A stretch of DNA of 64,000 nt from Pseudomonadota bacterium. Its GTDB lineage: Bacteria; Pseudomonadota; Gammaproteobacteria; Steroidobacterales; Woeseiaceae. A program made the translations under genes and the position numbers. Below, piece after piece: positions 44,815 to 54,642 of the stretch (position 1 is the first letter of the stretch; each line of letters opens with the position of its first letter). The stretch lies in the NCBI GenBank assembly GCA_022560695.1, contig JADFSP010000006.1:1-64000 (forward strand), in the 5' to 3' direction. The notes below the pieces were generated by a model. That model was not told where the DNA came from and did not search any database. It saw only the letters and a program-made list of their open reading frames with translations.

Positions 44815-46011
44815 CTACATTTTTGTCATTGTCTGCGAGCGCCGCAGTAGTGGATCGCGGCGGACCAGGAGCAGCGCCACGAAAATGATGAGCAGAATCG
44901 GAATCGGAACGAGCATCAACCTGGACCAGCCGAAATAATGCATGACGGTGCCGGCCAGAAGAGATGCAATCGCTGATGTGCCGAATACGAGGAACTCGTT
45001 CGCCGCTTGCGCCTGGAAGCGCTCCGACATCGAGTAGGTGTACGTCAGCATCGTGGTACCGCCGACATACAGGAAATTCCAGCCGACACCGAGCAATATC
45101 AATGCTCCCCAGTAATGCAACACCGATTGTCCCTGCAACGCGACGATAGAGGTCCCAAGCAGCCCGAGCGCGCCAAAGAACATCATTCGCGTGACCCCCA
45201 GACGCTCGATCAGAAAGCCTGACACGAGTGACGGAACGTACATGCCGAGCACGTGCGCGCGAATGACGCCGGCCGTCTGCTCGATCGAATAGCCGTCATT
45301 GATGTGCATGCTCAGCGGCGTCGCCGTCATGACCAGCGTCATGAGCCCGTAACCGACGGTGCCGCCGAGCACCGCAACGAGGAATACCGGTTGCCGCACA
45401 ATCTGCCGCAACCCCCGGCTCGGTCGACCATCGTCCTCATGGAATGACTCGTCCGCGGACTTCAGCCGCAGAAGCAGAACCGCCTGGACCAGGTAAAGCG
45501 CGGCAAGGGCCAGCATCGTCCCCGCGTAGGGCACGTCGCTAACCCAATTCTGGCCGCGCGTCGCGAGTTCCGGGCCTATCAGCGCACCGCCGATCGAGCC
45601 GACAAGCACGAATGAAACCGCCCTTGCGGTATAACGGGCTGGCACGCTTTCAGCCGCCGCATACCGGTATTGCTGTGTAAACGCCATGTTGATGCCGAAC
45701 ATCGCCGCGGCGACGATAAACATCGCAAAACTCGCTTCGGACAATGCGTACGCGGCGACAAGCACTGCGATAACAGCCGACAAAGAAGCGATTGCGAATC
45801 CACGGCTTCGACCCAATCTGCGCATTAACAAAGTCGCCGGGATCGTTGTCGCCGCGATTGCGACCACCATCATCGAAATCGGCAGCGTTGACCAGGCCGG
45901 ATCGCTGGTCAGATCCGCGCCAATGATTCCACCCAACGTAACGATGACAATGGAACCGGTAGCCGAAATCAGCTGGCAAATAACGAGAATGATCAGATTG
46001 TTTTTTTGCAT
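44815..46011 (-). CDS. MFS transporter
   Basis: A 398-residue polytopic membrane protein with about 12 hydrophobic segments. The start at 46011 is chosen because membrane segment 1 (IILVICQLISATGSIVIVTLGG) begins immediately; the longer frame runs into the PHP gene's promoter. The loop RRLGRSRGF after the second segment is the MFS motif A. Substrate unknown. It lies upstream of the broken decarboxylase and may have been co-transcribed with it. Confidence 0.85.
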   Translation of the reverse strand: MQKNNLIILVICQLISATGSIVIVTLGGIIGADLTSDPAWSTLPISMMVVAIAATTIPATLLMRRLGRSRGFAIASLSAVIAVLVAAYALSEASFAMFIVAAAMFGINMAFTQQYRYAAAESVPARYTARAVSFVLVGSIGGALIGPELATRGQNWVSDVPYAGTMLALAALYLVQAVLLLRLKSADESFHEDDGRPSRGLRQIVRQPVFLVAVLGGTVGYGLMTLVMTATPLSMHINDGYSIEQTAGVIRAHVLGMYVPSLVSGFLIERLGVTRMMFFGALGLLGTSIVALQGQSVLHYWGALILLGVGWNFLYVGGTTMLTYTYSMSERFQAQAANEFLVFGTSAIASLLAGTVMHYFGWSRLMLVPIPILLIIFVALLLVRRDPLLRRSQTMTKM

Positions 46012-46088
46012 TCGCGGTGCCGCACAGCGAAATTTGTGCCGCATTTTCACACATTTGCCGCATGACTTTCTGCCTTTCGGGGAAAACG

Positions 46089-46094
46089 TATAAT
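46089..46094 (+). promoter_or_regulatory. TATAAT box just ahead of the PHP-phosphatase start
   Basis: A perfect -10 hexamer lies ten bases before the GTG start codon. A matching -35 at 17-bp spacing is weak. If used, transcription would begin at or next to the start codon, giving a leaderless or very short-leader mRNA; no Shine-Dalgarno is visible. Confidence 0.4.
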
Positions 46095-46103
46095 GCACTT
46101 GTC

Positions 46104-46925
46104 GTGATTATTGATCTGCATACACATACCACTGCCTCCGACGGAATATTGAGCCCTGTCGAGCTGTTACGGCACGCGAACGAAAACGATGTCGACATGC
46201 TTGCTATCACCGACCACGATACGCTCGACGCTTTCACGCAGCTGAACGGGCAGGCACCAGGAATTCCAAAGCTAATTACAGGAATCGAGTTGTCGACTGC
46301 CTGGCATGGCAGTGGAATTCACATCCTTGGTCTCAACGTCGACGCGTCGAACGACATACTCCGGCGTGGCATCGAGAGGCAGCAATACGCCCGGTTGCGA
46401 CGCGCAGAGACGATCGCCCGGCGATTGACGAAACTCGGGATCGAAAATCCATTGCACGCCGTTCGTGCGATTGCAGGCAATGGCAGTATTGGCCGTCCGC
46501 ATTTCGCACAGCATCTCGTCGACATCGGATTTGTGCGCGATCTGCGAACTGCGTTTCGCAAATACCTTGGCGCCGGCAAGCTGGGTGACGTCAATCGTGG
46601 CTGGGCATCGATGCAGGACATCGTTGCATGGATTCTGACCGCCGGTGGCATCCCCGTCGTAGCACACCCGGCGAAATATCGGTTCACGATGACCAAGCTG
46701 CGATGTTTGCTTGATGACTTCAAGGATGCGGGCGGTCAGGGAATCGAAGTCATCTGCGGTCATCAGTCCTCGGCGACGACGCTGCAACTTGCCAGTCTTG
46801 CCGAGGATCTCGAACTGCTGGCTTCCTGCGGCTCGGACTTCCATCAACCCGGCTTGCCCTGGTCGCGCCCCGGTGGCTTTGCACAGCTTCCGGACTCGCT
46901 TCGCAAGGTGTGGGAAGCATGGTAG
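46104..46925 (+). CDS. PHP-domain phosphatase (RNase AM / nucleoside 3',5'-bisphosphatase type)
   Basis: A 273-residue metal-dependent phosphoesterase. It begins IIDLHTHTTASDGILSP, the PHP metal motif, followed by AITDHDT and GIELSTAWHGSGIHILG. Later ligands are GRPHFA, VVAHPAKY and GSDFHQ. This is the TrpH/YciV family; characterised members remove 3'-phosphate from nucleoside 3',5'-bisphosphates and trim RNA 5' ends. The GTG at 46104 puts the motif at residues 3-8 as usual. The stop overlaps the arfB start region. Confidence 0.88.
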   Translation: MIIDLHTHTTASDGILSPVELLRHANENDVDMLAITDHDTLDAFTQLNGQAPGIPKLITGIELSTAWHGSGIHILGLNVDASNDILRRGIERQQYARLRRAETIARRLTKLGIENPLHAVRAIAGNGSIGRPHFAQHLVDIGFVRDLRTAFRKYLGAGKLGDVNRGWASMQDIVAWILTAGGIPVVAHPAKYRFTMTKLRCLLDDFKDAGGQGIEVICGHQSSATTLQLASLAEDLELLASCGSDFHQPGLPWSRPGGFAQLPDSLRKVWEAW

Positions 46926-47347
46926 CGCTTGTCCCTATTTCCGCCGACCTGTCGATTCCGCTGGACGATATCGAGTTCGCGGCAATCAAGTCACAAGGCT
47001 CCGGCGGCCAGAACGTCAACAAAGTTGCAACCGCCATTCACCTGCGTTTCGACATTGGCAAATGCAAAGCGCTGCCCGATTCGGTCAAAGAAAGGCTGCA
47101 TGCCATCGATGACGGCCGGATCTCATCCGGTGGAATCGTCATCATCAAGGCGCAGCAATTTCGCAGCCAGGATCGCAACAAGCGTGCCGCAATTGAGCGC
47201 CTGCAAGACCTGATCCGCGGCGCAATGGCCGAAGAGAAACCTCGCGTGCCGACGAAGCCCAGCAAACGGTCCAGGAAACAGCGAGTCGAATCCAAGCGCC
47301 GCCGGGGACAATTAAAGGTAGCACGCGGCAAAATCAAGGACGATTAG
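46919..47347 (+). CDS. arfB: Alternative ribosome-rescue peptidyl-tRNA hydrolase ArfB
   Basis: A 142-residue release-factor-like hydrolase. The catalytic GGQ is in SQGSGGQNVNKVAT (about residues 25-38). A basic C-terminal tail (KPSKRSRKQRVESKRRRGQLK) enters the mRNA channel of stalled ribosomes in known ArfB proteins. It rescues ribosomes on mRNAs lacking stop codons. The start ATG at 46919 lies within the end of the PHP gene, so the two are translationally coupled. Confidence 0.93.
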   Translation: MVALVPISADLSIPLDDIEFAAIKSQGSGGQNVNKVATAIHLRFDIGKCKALPDSVKERLHAIDDGRISSGGIVIIKAQQFRSQDRNKRAAIERLQDLIRGAMAEEKPRVPTKPSKRSRKQRVESKRRRGQLKVARGKIKDD

Positions 47348-49238
47348 AGGCGCCTTGATCACTGGGACACGTCACCGCCGCACTGGTCCAGGTGCAGCCA
47401 TTATCTTCCCAGTATTGCGAGATGCCTAACGCGTCCATGAGATCGAGAAAATCATCGCGCTCGCGCAGCGGCTGCATCTCGGGAATAAACAGCAAGTCCA
47501 TCTCGAATGCCTCACCCGGGGCTTCCAGTCGTCTTGCGACGTCCATCGCGCCGTCCAGATCGCCGAGCAGCCCGCGCGTTACGAATTCAGCCTGCCCGCT
47601 GATCTGATTCGCGGCCACGGCCATGTCGATTGCTTCGAGCGCAACGACGGTCGTCGCGGGATCTGCAAAAGCGGCGAATAACGGATCGATCCAGATCGCC
47701 GTCCCCCCGGCTCTCTCGATCGCGGCTTTGCTCCGCTCGTAGGCCTCATCCAGTCTATCGTCACGAGCAAGCAACAATGCGTAACCGAATGCGTGGGTAG
47801 TGCCGCCGGCCCCGAGTTTTTCCGATCGCTCGTAGAACTCGTAAGCCATCGGCCGGTTGTCCACCCAGGTGTAGGCGGCTGCCAGGCGACTGTTGATGAC
47901 TGCCGACGTTGGATCGATTTCCTGCGCCGCGCGCACTTGATCCAGGGCTGCGTCGAGCCTGCCGACACTGGCGAGCATGCGCGAGTACCAGTTGAACGCG
48001 TTTGAATCGACAACATCCGCGTGAGTCGCACGCACATAAGCCTGTTCGGCCTGTTTCCAGTTTTTTTTCTTGTGGAAGATAAAACCGAAAACAGCATTGC
48101 CAGCATCACGGATACTGTCGTCGACCTCGATACCTTCCTCGACAGTATCGATCGCTGCCCGATACATCTCGTCCAGGGGCGCGTCGCGGTATTCCGGCAA
48201 TAATGCATACGCGGTTGCAAGCTGCAGGTATGCAGGACCGAATTGCCGGTCGAGCCGAATCGTGTCCTGGAACAACTCGATGGCGTCTTCGAGATTGCCT
48301 GGTTGCCCTCTGCGCTCGAAAACAAACAAGCCACGCATATATCGGTCATACGCGCGGAAATTGGCAGGACGACTCCTCGACACCAATGTCTGAGGGGACG
48401 ACCCGAAGAGATCATTGCGAACCATCGCCGCGAGCCGTTCCTGCAAATCAAATATTTCCTCGAGTCGGCCCGTGACACTGCCCGACGCAATGCTGACACC
48501 ACTGCCCCCGTCGGCGATATCGTAAGATATCTTCAAAGTATCGCCGCTTCTCTGCACGGTGCCGACCAAAACGCTGTCGACCTTGAGGATCGCAGCGATT
48601 TCGATGAGTTCTTCGTCTTCATAAGAAACGCGACCACTCTTGACTGCAAAATCCGGAATGTTGTGCAGTGTTTGCATGAGCTCTTCCTTGAATCCGGAAA
48701 CAAGATACTGGTCATCTTCATTGCCGCTGAGGTTGGCAAACGGCAGAACGCCGATTGAGCGCGGTGGCGCGGGCAGCATCGTCCATATGACTGCAGTTAC
48801 CATCGCGAGCGCGGCGACCATCGCAATTATTTTCCAATGCCGCCCCGAGACGCGGTCCAGCAGCGCACCCGATGGCATGGCGACAGGCGCTGGCGCATCA
48901 GGGTGCTGCAACCTGATTTTCTTCTTGAGCCGGTAGCCGCGGCGCGTCAGCGTCTCGATATATTGATAGGGGCGATCCCGGTCGCCCAGGTGCCCCCGCA
49001 ACTGGTGCAGGCAGCGATTGATCGGCTCGTCGCTTATTGGACGGCCATCCCAGAGTTCGCTGATCAGTTCGTCACGCGTGACCATGTCGCCGTCCCGACA
49101 TGCCAGCGCCAACAGGACACCGAAGACCAGGGGCTCCGGGTGTTCCTCCTGGTCCCCGCGGCGCAGCACGCCCCGCGCAGGCAGAACTTCCCACTCCCCC
49201 AGCTCGAATCCCCTGTTGAGTTCCTCTTTTGTGGGCAT
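47334..49238 (-). CDS. CadC-like winged-helix/TolB-N/TPR membrane regulator
   Basis: A 634-residue one-component sensor. The N-terminal OmpR-type winged helix (about 10-105) contains LISELWDGRPISDEPINRCLHQLRGHLG and TLTRRGYRL. A membrane segment follows (about 138-158). The periplasmic part begins with a TolB-N-like domain (SIGVLPFANLSGNEDDQYLVSGFKEEL) and then TPR-type repeats. Such proteins bind DNA from the membrane on sensing a periplasmic signal. It is convergent with arfB, overlapping 14 bp. Target genes unknown. The 49239-49452 gap upstream has no gene. Confidence 0.85.
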   Translation of the reverse strand: MPTKEELNRGFELGEWEVLPARGVLRRGDQEEHPEPLVFGVLLALACRDGDMVTRDELISELWDGRPISDEPINRCLHQLRGHLGDRDRPYQYIETLTRRGYRLKKKIRLQHPDAPAPVAMPSGALLDRVSGRHWKIIAMVAALAMVTAVIWTMLPAPPRSIGVLPFANLSGNEDDQYLVSGFKEELMQTLHNIPDFAVKSGRVSYEDEELIEIAAILKVDSVLVGTVQRSGDTLKISYDIADGGSGVSIASGSVTGRLEEIFDLQERLAAMVRNDLFGSSPQTLVSRSRPANFRAYDRYMRGLFVFERRGQPGNLEDAIELFQDTIRLDRQFGPAYLQLATAYALLPEYRDAPLDEMYRAAIDTVEEGIEVDDSIRDAGNAVFGFIFHKKKNWKQAEQAYVRATHADVVDSNAFNWYSRMLASVGRLDAALDQVRAAQEIDPTSAVINSRLAAAYTWVDNRPMAYEFYERSEKLGAGGTTHAFGYALLLARDDRLDEAYERSKAAIERAGGTAIWIDPLFAAFADPATTVVALEAIDMAVAANQISGQAEFVTRGLLGDLDGAMDVARRLEAPGEAFEMDLLFIPEMQPLRERDDFLDLMDALGISQYWEDNGCTWTSAAVTCPSDQGASNRP

Positions 49239-49452
49239 TCAAACCATCTCTGACGGCGGCCCGCTTCCCGGCCGCCCCGTTTATATTAACCCGAACGGTC
49301 AGATTACGACGAGTTCGGGCGACACGTCGACGACCGCCGTGTCTGTTTTCCGGTCGTTCGATTGCAACATCCGGCGAACGGCTTGAATCGCGGGTCGCAT
49401 GTCTGGCTGGAAGCGGCCCCGGTGAAGACCGCGGGTATTGCTGAGACCGCTT

Positions 49453-51129
49453 CTAAAAAAGCCCCTTGATCCTGCCATCGCTATTCAAACCTATGCTGCT
49501 CGCTGCCGGATTTCTCGGCAGGCCTGGCATGGTCATGATGGTGCCGCAAATTACCACGATAAACTCGGCACCCGCGGCAAGTCGAATTTCGCGAATCGGC
49601 ACAACGTGACCTTCCGGTGCTCCCAGCAACTTTGGATCGGTCGAGAAACTGAACTGTGTTTTCGCCATACACACGGGATAAAGACCATAACCCGCGTCTT
49701 CAAACTGCCTGAATTGGTCACGGACTATCTTATCCGCGATGATATCGTCGGCTCCATAGATCTCTCTTGCGACACGTCGCGCCTTTTCCCACAGGGGAAG
49801 GTCGTCACTGTAGAGCGTCCGGAACTGTGCGGTCCCGCCGTCACATAGTTCGGCCACTTGTTCGGCAAGTTCGGTCGCGCCTTTGCCACCATCCGCCCAG
49901 TGGGTGCATTCGACCGCCTGCACGCCGAAATTTTCGCAATATTGCTGGACGGCCTGACATTCCGCATCCGTGTCGGCCGTGAACCGGTTGATGGCGACGA
50001 CGACCGGAACGCCAAAATGCCCGAGATTACGAATATGACGGCCGAGGTTCCTGCTGCCTGCTTTGAGGGCGACGATATTCTCCTTGCCCAATGCATCTTT
50101 CGCCACACCGCCATGCATCTTCAGCGCCCTGATCGTCGTAACGAGAACCACCGCATCGGGTTTTAGACCGGCCTTGCGACACTTGATGTCGAAAAAATTC
50201 TCGGCACCCAGATCAGCGCCGAATCCTGCCTCGGTTACAACGTAATCGGCGAGTTTCAGCGCCGTGGTGGTTGCGATCACCGAATTGCAACCATGCGCGA
50301 TATTCGCGAATGGCCCGCCGTGCATCAACGCCGGGTTGTTCTCGATTGTCTGCACGAGATTGGGTTGCAGCGCATCGCGCAACAATGCCGTCATTGCTCC
50401 CTGGGCATTTAGCTGCCGGACAGTGACGGGTTCATTCTTGCGCGTATAACCCAGGACAATGTTGCCGAGTCGATTTTCGAGATCCTGCAGATCCGTCGAA
50501 AGACAGAATATCGCCATGACTTCGGACGCCGCCGTGATATCGAAGCCGGCTTCGCGGACGACGCCGTTGTGAAATCCGCCGAGTCCCGAAGTAACGCTGC
50601 GCAAGGTACGATCATTCATGTCCACAACGCGGCGCCACGTCACGCGACGGGGATCGATATTCAGCTCGTTTTCCCAGTGCATGTGATTGTCGATCAGCGC
50701 CGCAAGCAGGTTATTGGCCGCACCGATAGCGTGAAAATCGCCCGTAAAATGCAGGTTGATGTCAGTCATTGGCACAACCTGCGCGTAGCCGCCACCGGCC
50801 GCACCGCCCTTCATGCCAAAACACGGTCCGAGACTGGGTTCGCGAAGACAGATAACCGCCTGCTTGCCCATGAGGTTGAGCGCATCACCAAGACCGACCG
50901 TTGTCGTGGTCTTGCCCTCGCCAGCCGGCGTCGGTGTCACGGCTGTAACAAGAATCAATTTTCCATCGGCCTGATGCCCGTTCTGGCGAATGAAATCGGC
51001 GCTGATCTTTGCTTTGTCGCGACCATAGAGAATCAACGACTCAGCCGGAATGCCGAGCTTCTCGCCAATCTCCTCGATCGGGCGCACGTCGGCGGACTGT
51101 GCAATTTCGATGTCGCTTTTCACGTTCAC
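49453..51129 (-). CDS. fhs: Formate-tetrahydrofolate ligase
   Basis: A 558-residue enzyme making 10-formyltetrahydrofolate from formate, THF and ATP. The ATP site is [17 protein letters not shown] near residue 64. Family stretches [23 protein letters not shown] and [28 protein letters not shown] are intact. Length is normal. Its start is 167 bp from the palindrome array at 51297, so the array could also influence its transcription. It feeds one-carbon units to purine and serine/glycine metabolism. Confidence 0.96.
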   Translation of the reverse strand: MNVKSDIEIAQSADVRPIEEIGEKLGIPAESLILYGRDKAKISADFIRQNGHQADGKLILVTAVTPTPAGEGKTTTTVGLGDALNLMGKQAVICLREPSLGPCFGMKGGAAGGGYAQVVPMTDINLHFTGDFHAIGAANNLLAALIDNHMHWENELNIDPRRVTWRRVVDMNDRTLRSVTSGLGGFHNGVVREAGFDITAASEVMAIFCLSTDLQDLENRLGNIVLGYTRKNEPVTVRQLNAQGAMTALLRDALQPNLVQTIENNPALMHGGPFANIAHGCNSVIATTTALKLADYVVTEAGFGADLGAENFFDIKCRKAGLKPDAVVLVTTIRALKMHGGVAKDALGKENIVALKAGSRNLGRHIRNLGHFGVPVVVAINRFTADTDAECQAVQQYCENFGVQAVECTHWADGGKGATELAEQVAELCDGGTAQFRTLYSDDLPLWEKARRVAREIYGADDIIADKIVRDQFRQFEDAGYGLYPVCMAKTQFSFSTDPKLLGAPEGHVVPIREIRLAAGAEFIVVICGTIMTMPGLPRNPAASSIGLNSDGRIKGLF

Positions 51130-51296
51130 GTCGCGTCCTTGATCAATGGTTGTCAGAGCCGGCTGCGGATTCTATAGCAAAGGAGTATCGGGGGTGCAGC
51201 GATACGGCAACAAATGAAATCCCGCGCTGCGCGCCCAATTTCCCGAGCCGCGAAAAGCCGACCCAAACAACGATTTCCGTACCTGGGTCACGCATC

Positions 51297-51663
51297 TGTC
51301 GATGCAATCGACCTATACTCCGAACCTGTCGAAAATACCGCAGAAAATCGACATATCCTCGGAACGTGTCGATGAAATCGACACCAGCGCATAATATGTC
51401 GATAAATCGCATTTGTTTCGACATATCGTTGGAACCTGTCGATGAAATCGACACAAGTCCGTCATATGTCGATAAATCGCTGTTATATCGACATATCGTT
51501 GGAACCTGTCGATGAAATCGACACAAGTCCGTCATATGTCGATAAATCGCTGTTATATCGACATATCGTCGGAACCTGTCGATGAAATCGACACAAGTAC
51601 CTCATATGTCGATAAAATGCTTATTATTCGACATATCCTTGGAACCTGTCGATGAATTCGACA
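51297..51663. repeat. Phased array of eleven TGTCGA...TCGACA palindromes upstream of fic
   Basis: Type A sites (17 bp, TGTCGATGAAATCGACA) begin at 51297, 51367, 51437, 51507, 51577 and 51647. Type B sites (27 bp, TGTCGATA...TATCGACA, extended ATAT arms) begin at 51327, 51397, 51467, 51537 and 51607. Each class repeats every 70 bp, and the A and B centres alternate exactly 35 bp apart. Units at 51437 and 51507 are identical; the outermost left unit is most diverged. The unit length is not a multiple of three. The last site ends 30 bp before the fic ATG. This looks like a multi-site operator. Confidence 0.9.
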
Positions 51664-51692
51664 CATTGTCCGGCCGCCGGAGGGCCTCGCAA

Positions 51693-52853
51693 ATGCCTGA
51701 TTTCGATCCGAAACAGCCGTATAACGGCCTTCCCATGCTGCCGCCGCCGCTTGAACTCATCGAAACGACGGCCATTTTGAAAAAGTGCATCGATGCCCGC
51801 GTCGCCCTGGCTGAGCTCAAACAGGCAGCGGAGTTGATCCCGAATGCCGCTGTTCTCGTCAATGCCCTGCCACTCCTCGAGGCCCGCGCCAGTTCCGAGA
51901 TCGAAAACATCGTCACAACAACCGATAAGCTGTTCGAGTTTGCCGACGTAGCCGAAGACAAGGCCGATGCCGCCACGAAAGAGGCCCTGCGATACCGCAC
52001 TGCACTTTATGAGGGCAGCAAGATGGTGCAACGTGGCATGCTGACAACGGATATGGCCATTCATATCTGCAGCACGGTCAAGGGCCGGGAACTCGACTTG
52101 CGCGACACGTCCGGAACCACGCTCAAAAACAGAATGTCGGGCAAAGTGATCTACACGCCCCCGATCGGCCAGAAATTGCTGCAGAAGATGCTCGACAACT
52201 GGGCCGACTTCAATCAGGGCTATAAAGAAATCGATCCGCTCGTGCGCATGGCGATACAACATTATCAGTTTGAGGCAATTCACCCGTTTTCGGACGGCAA
52301 TGGCCGTACCGGTCGCATTCTGAATATCCTGTTCCTCGTCGAACACGGACTGCTGGATTCACCGATCCTGTACTTGAGCCGCTTCATCATCCGCAACAAG
52401 GCCGATTACTACCGCTTGATCAAGGAAGTCACGTATTCGCAGTCATGGTCAGCGTGGATTCTGTTTATTCTCAATGGTGTCGAAGAAACGTGCATCTGGA
52501 CCACGGACAAGATCAAGGCCATACGTGAATTGATGGACCACACGGCACAATTCGTGCAATTGAAGCTACCAAAAATTTACTCCTGGGAGCTTGTCGAATT
52601 GTTGTTCAAACAACCCTATTGCCGCATCGGAAATCTTGTTGACTTAGGCCTAGCGAAGCGACAGACGGCATCGACCTATCTGAAGCAGCTCTGTCAATTG
52701 CGTGTACTCAAGGAAGTGAAATCAGGCCGCGAAAATCTTTTCGTACACCCTAAATACATCGAACTGTTGACTGGAGAAGAGAACGTTTGGGTCTACTACG
52801 ACGGCATCGACACCGAGACCGAGACCGCCGAACCCGTGGAGCTATCGGCCTGA
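51693..52853 (+). CDS. Fic-domain adenylyltransferase with self-inhibition motif and C-terminal wHTH
   Basis: A 386-residue Fic protein that should transfer AMP from ATP to protein hydroxyls. The active-site loop is HPFSDGNGRTGR (197-208). The N-terminal inhibitory helix carries SSEIEN (67-72), the (S/T)xxxE(G/N) motif, with Glu71 placed to block ATP, so this is a class II, self-regulated Fic. The C-terminal 90 residues (SWELVELLFKQPYCRIGNLVDLGLAKRQTASTYLKQLCQLRVLKEV) look like a winged helix. I chose the ATG at 51693, with GGAGGG about nine bases ahead; the longer frame would start inside the repeat array. Targets unknown. Confidence 0.93.
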   Translation: MPDFDPKQPYNGLPMLPPPLELIETTAILKKCIDARVALAELKQAAELIPNAAVLVNALPLLEARASSEIENIVTTTDKLFEFADVAEDKADAATKEALRYRTALYEGSKMVQRGMLTTDMAIHICSTVKGRELDLRDTSGTTLKNRMSGKVIYTPPIGQKLLQKMLDNWADFNQGYKEIDPLVRMAIQHYQFEAIHPFSDGNGRTGRILNILFLVEHGLLDSPILYLSRFIIRNKADYYRLIKEVTYSQSWSAWILFILNGVEETCIWTTDKIKAIRELMDHTAQFVQLKLPKIYSWELVELLFKQPYCRIGNLVDLGLAKRQTASTYLKQLCQLRVLKEVKSGRENLFVHPKYIELLTGEENVWVYYDGIDTETETAEPVELSA

Positions 52854-52882
52854 TACTCCGTCAAGGGTACATTGATGAAGTA

Positions 52883-53635
52883 TTACGTTTCTTCTGCGGC
52901 CTGGGCCGAAAATTCCGGTTGATTGTCCATCATTCGCCGGTATAAGAGACCAAATGCCGTTTGCTTCAGTGTATCCGTAATGATGCCGTCAACATCGCAG
53001 CCTTCCGCAAGACTGACTAGTCGCTCGAATGTTCGACAGAAATTGTGCGTATGGCGATGACGAATCTCAGTGCCATATAACAACTCGCCCAATCCTCCCT
53101 CTTCCAGAAAATCAGCGGTTAAGAATTGTCGCGCAAATATCGTGTAGTCCCCGTTCGAGGCAGTGTGGAAAAGATCGTCCATTTGCTCACGGCTGTATTG
53201 GCCACTTCCGTTAGGACCAAGACCTGACATCAGCAGCATTCCAGAAATACCGCCGAGCTGCTTGTTGACGTTCTCCGCTATTTTGAAGAACGTCTCCTGC
53301 CGGGCGTTCATTTCAGTCGCCGCAATTGCCTGAGTTTGCTTTTCTGATTGCTCCAACGTTCGCTGTAGTGCCACAGTATTGCGTGCCAACTCACTCTGCT
53401 GTATGAAAAGACCCAGTACGAGCCAGAGAAACGCCAGGGGAGCAAACGCTCCCTCCAGAAAGCTGCCGATGATACCGAGGCTCACGCCTTGCTCCGGATT
53501 TGAGCGAACAGCGTTCGTGACAAACCAGATGCCGCCGGTCATCCAGATGATAGTCACAACTACGCCAAACCAGATACGCCAGTCCTGCTGGCGCACGAAG
53601 GCAAAAAATCGGCCTGTTCTTCGCATTTGTCTCAT
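52883..53635 (-). CDS. Two-helix membrane protein with coiled coil, unknown
   Basis: A protein of about 250 residues; the start is uncertain (ATG at 53635, in-frame GTG at 53668). Two membrane segments lie near the N-terminus (WFGVVVTIIWMTGGIWFV and GAFAPLAFLWLVLGLFI). A coiled coil follows (ELARNTVALQRTLEQSEKQTQAIAATEM) and then a soluble domain. The layout recalls putative phage abortive-infection (putAbiC-like) proteins, but I cannot confirm this by motif. It converges on fic with 29 bp between stops. Confidence 0.5.
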   Translation of the reverse strand: MRQMRRTGRFFAFVRQQDWRIWFGVVVTIIWMTGGIWFVTNAVRSNPEQGVSLGIIGSFLEGAFAPLAFLWLVLGLFIQQSELARNTVALQRTLEQSEKQTQAIAATEMNARQETFFKIAENVNKQLGGISGMLLMSGLGPNGSGQYSREQMDDLFHTASNGDYTIFARQFLTADFLEEGGLGELLYGTEIRHRHTHNFCRTFERLVSLAEGCDVDGIITDTLKQTAFGLLYRRMMDNQPEFSAQAAEET

Positions 53636-53707
53636 AGTGTAACTGCTGCATTGCGAAAAAACTCCCACCGTGCTTAGAATCTGCTGAACTGCAGGCGGAG
53701 CTTCCCC

Positions 53708-54556
53708 TTGAAAATCAACGGTGGGACCTTGTTCCAGCTATTCAAGTACACGGTCTACGCTCTGCTGTCGTTCAACGTCTACCTGTTCTTCGTACAGGAG
53801 TACACGGCAGCCCAGCTGCAGTTTCCGGGCGGCATTCGTACCGGTGAGCTCATTGAGGCCTATGCAGCGACCATCGATACGCTGGCGTGGGTAATATTGC
53901 TGCTGATGTTCGAACTCGAGACTTACGTGCTCGAGGATCGACATTTCACGAGGTCGGTTACATGGACGTTGCACACGTTGCGCGCTTTTTGCTACGTGTT
54001 CATCATCTATGCGTTTTACGGCTACATCCAGAATCTGATATTTATATACGCGGCCGCCCCGTTACCCGACATCAATAATTTGTGTGTGCTTGTCACTGAG
54101 CAGTGGTCTTACGCAACTGCGCTTGACGAGTACGTACGAATTACAGTTGAAAATTGCGGCACGTTATCCAGCACGGACGCCTTCCACCGCTTCGCCGGAA
54201 TGGCCGCCGTCGTTGATACTGGCGGCCTGACCAATATTCGTAACCTTGCCTGGGTCGATGTGATCAACGCCGCGGTGTGGTTGTTCGTTGTCCTTATTCT
54301 GGAAGTCGATGTTCAGCTGCAGGAACGAAATCGCTTCGAAGGCCTGGTGCTTAAGCTGAGCAATGCCTTCAAAATCGTTCTCTATTCGGCGCTCCTGCTC
54401 GCGGCCATCTATTGGGGAGCAAGAGGAGATTTCGTCGACTTCTGGGATGCGATGCTCTGGTTGATCGCTTTCGTATTGATCGAGTTGAATGTCTTCGAAT
54501 GGCGCCAGGAATCCCTCGAGCAAGCTGCTACCCAAGCGACGGCCGAAACCGGGTGA
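53708..54556 (+). CDS. Polytopic membrane protein, unknown
   Basis: A 282-residue inner-membrane protein with about six hydrophobic segments: near 14-30, 55-72, 90-115, 195-210, 225-240 and 245-260. The loop between segments 3 and 4 is long and likely periplasmic. The start is TTG at 53708, with GGAG eight bases upstream. I recognise no family. It is divergent from the preceding membrane-protein gene, with a 72-bp shared promoter region. A conserved pair is possible but unproven. Confidence 0.6.
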   Translation: MKINGGTLFQLFKYTVYALLSFNVYLFFVQEYTAAQLQFPGGIRTGELIEAYAATIDTLAWVILLLMFELETYVLEDRHFTRSVTWTLHTLRAFCYVFIIYAFYGYIQNLIFIYAAAPLPDINNLCVLVTEQWSYATALDEYVRITVENCGTLSSTDAFHRFAGMAAVVDTGGLTNIRNLAWVDVINAAVWLFVVLILEVDVQLQERNRFEGLVLKLSNAFKIVLYSALLLAAIYWGARGDFVDFWDAMLWLIAFVLIELNVFEWRQESLEQAATQATAETG

Positions 54557-54642
54557 CGGCTGAGGCGGTTTGCTGCCGTGCTTTTCCGTGATCCGGGAAT
54601 ACTGATCGATCATCTTAAAATCACGCAGGCATCATCGAGCGA

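Noticed and set aside
51297..51663. CRISPR array
   Set aside because: The segments between the palindromes are themselves conserved across units, the dyads alternate in length, and no cas gene is present.
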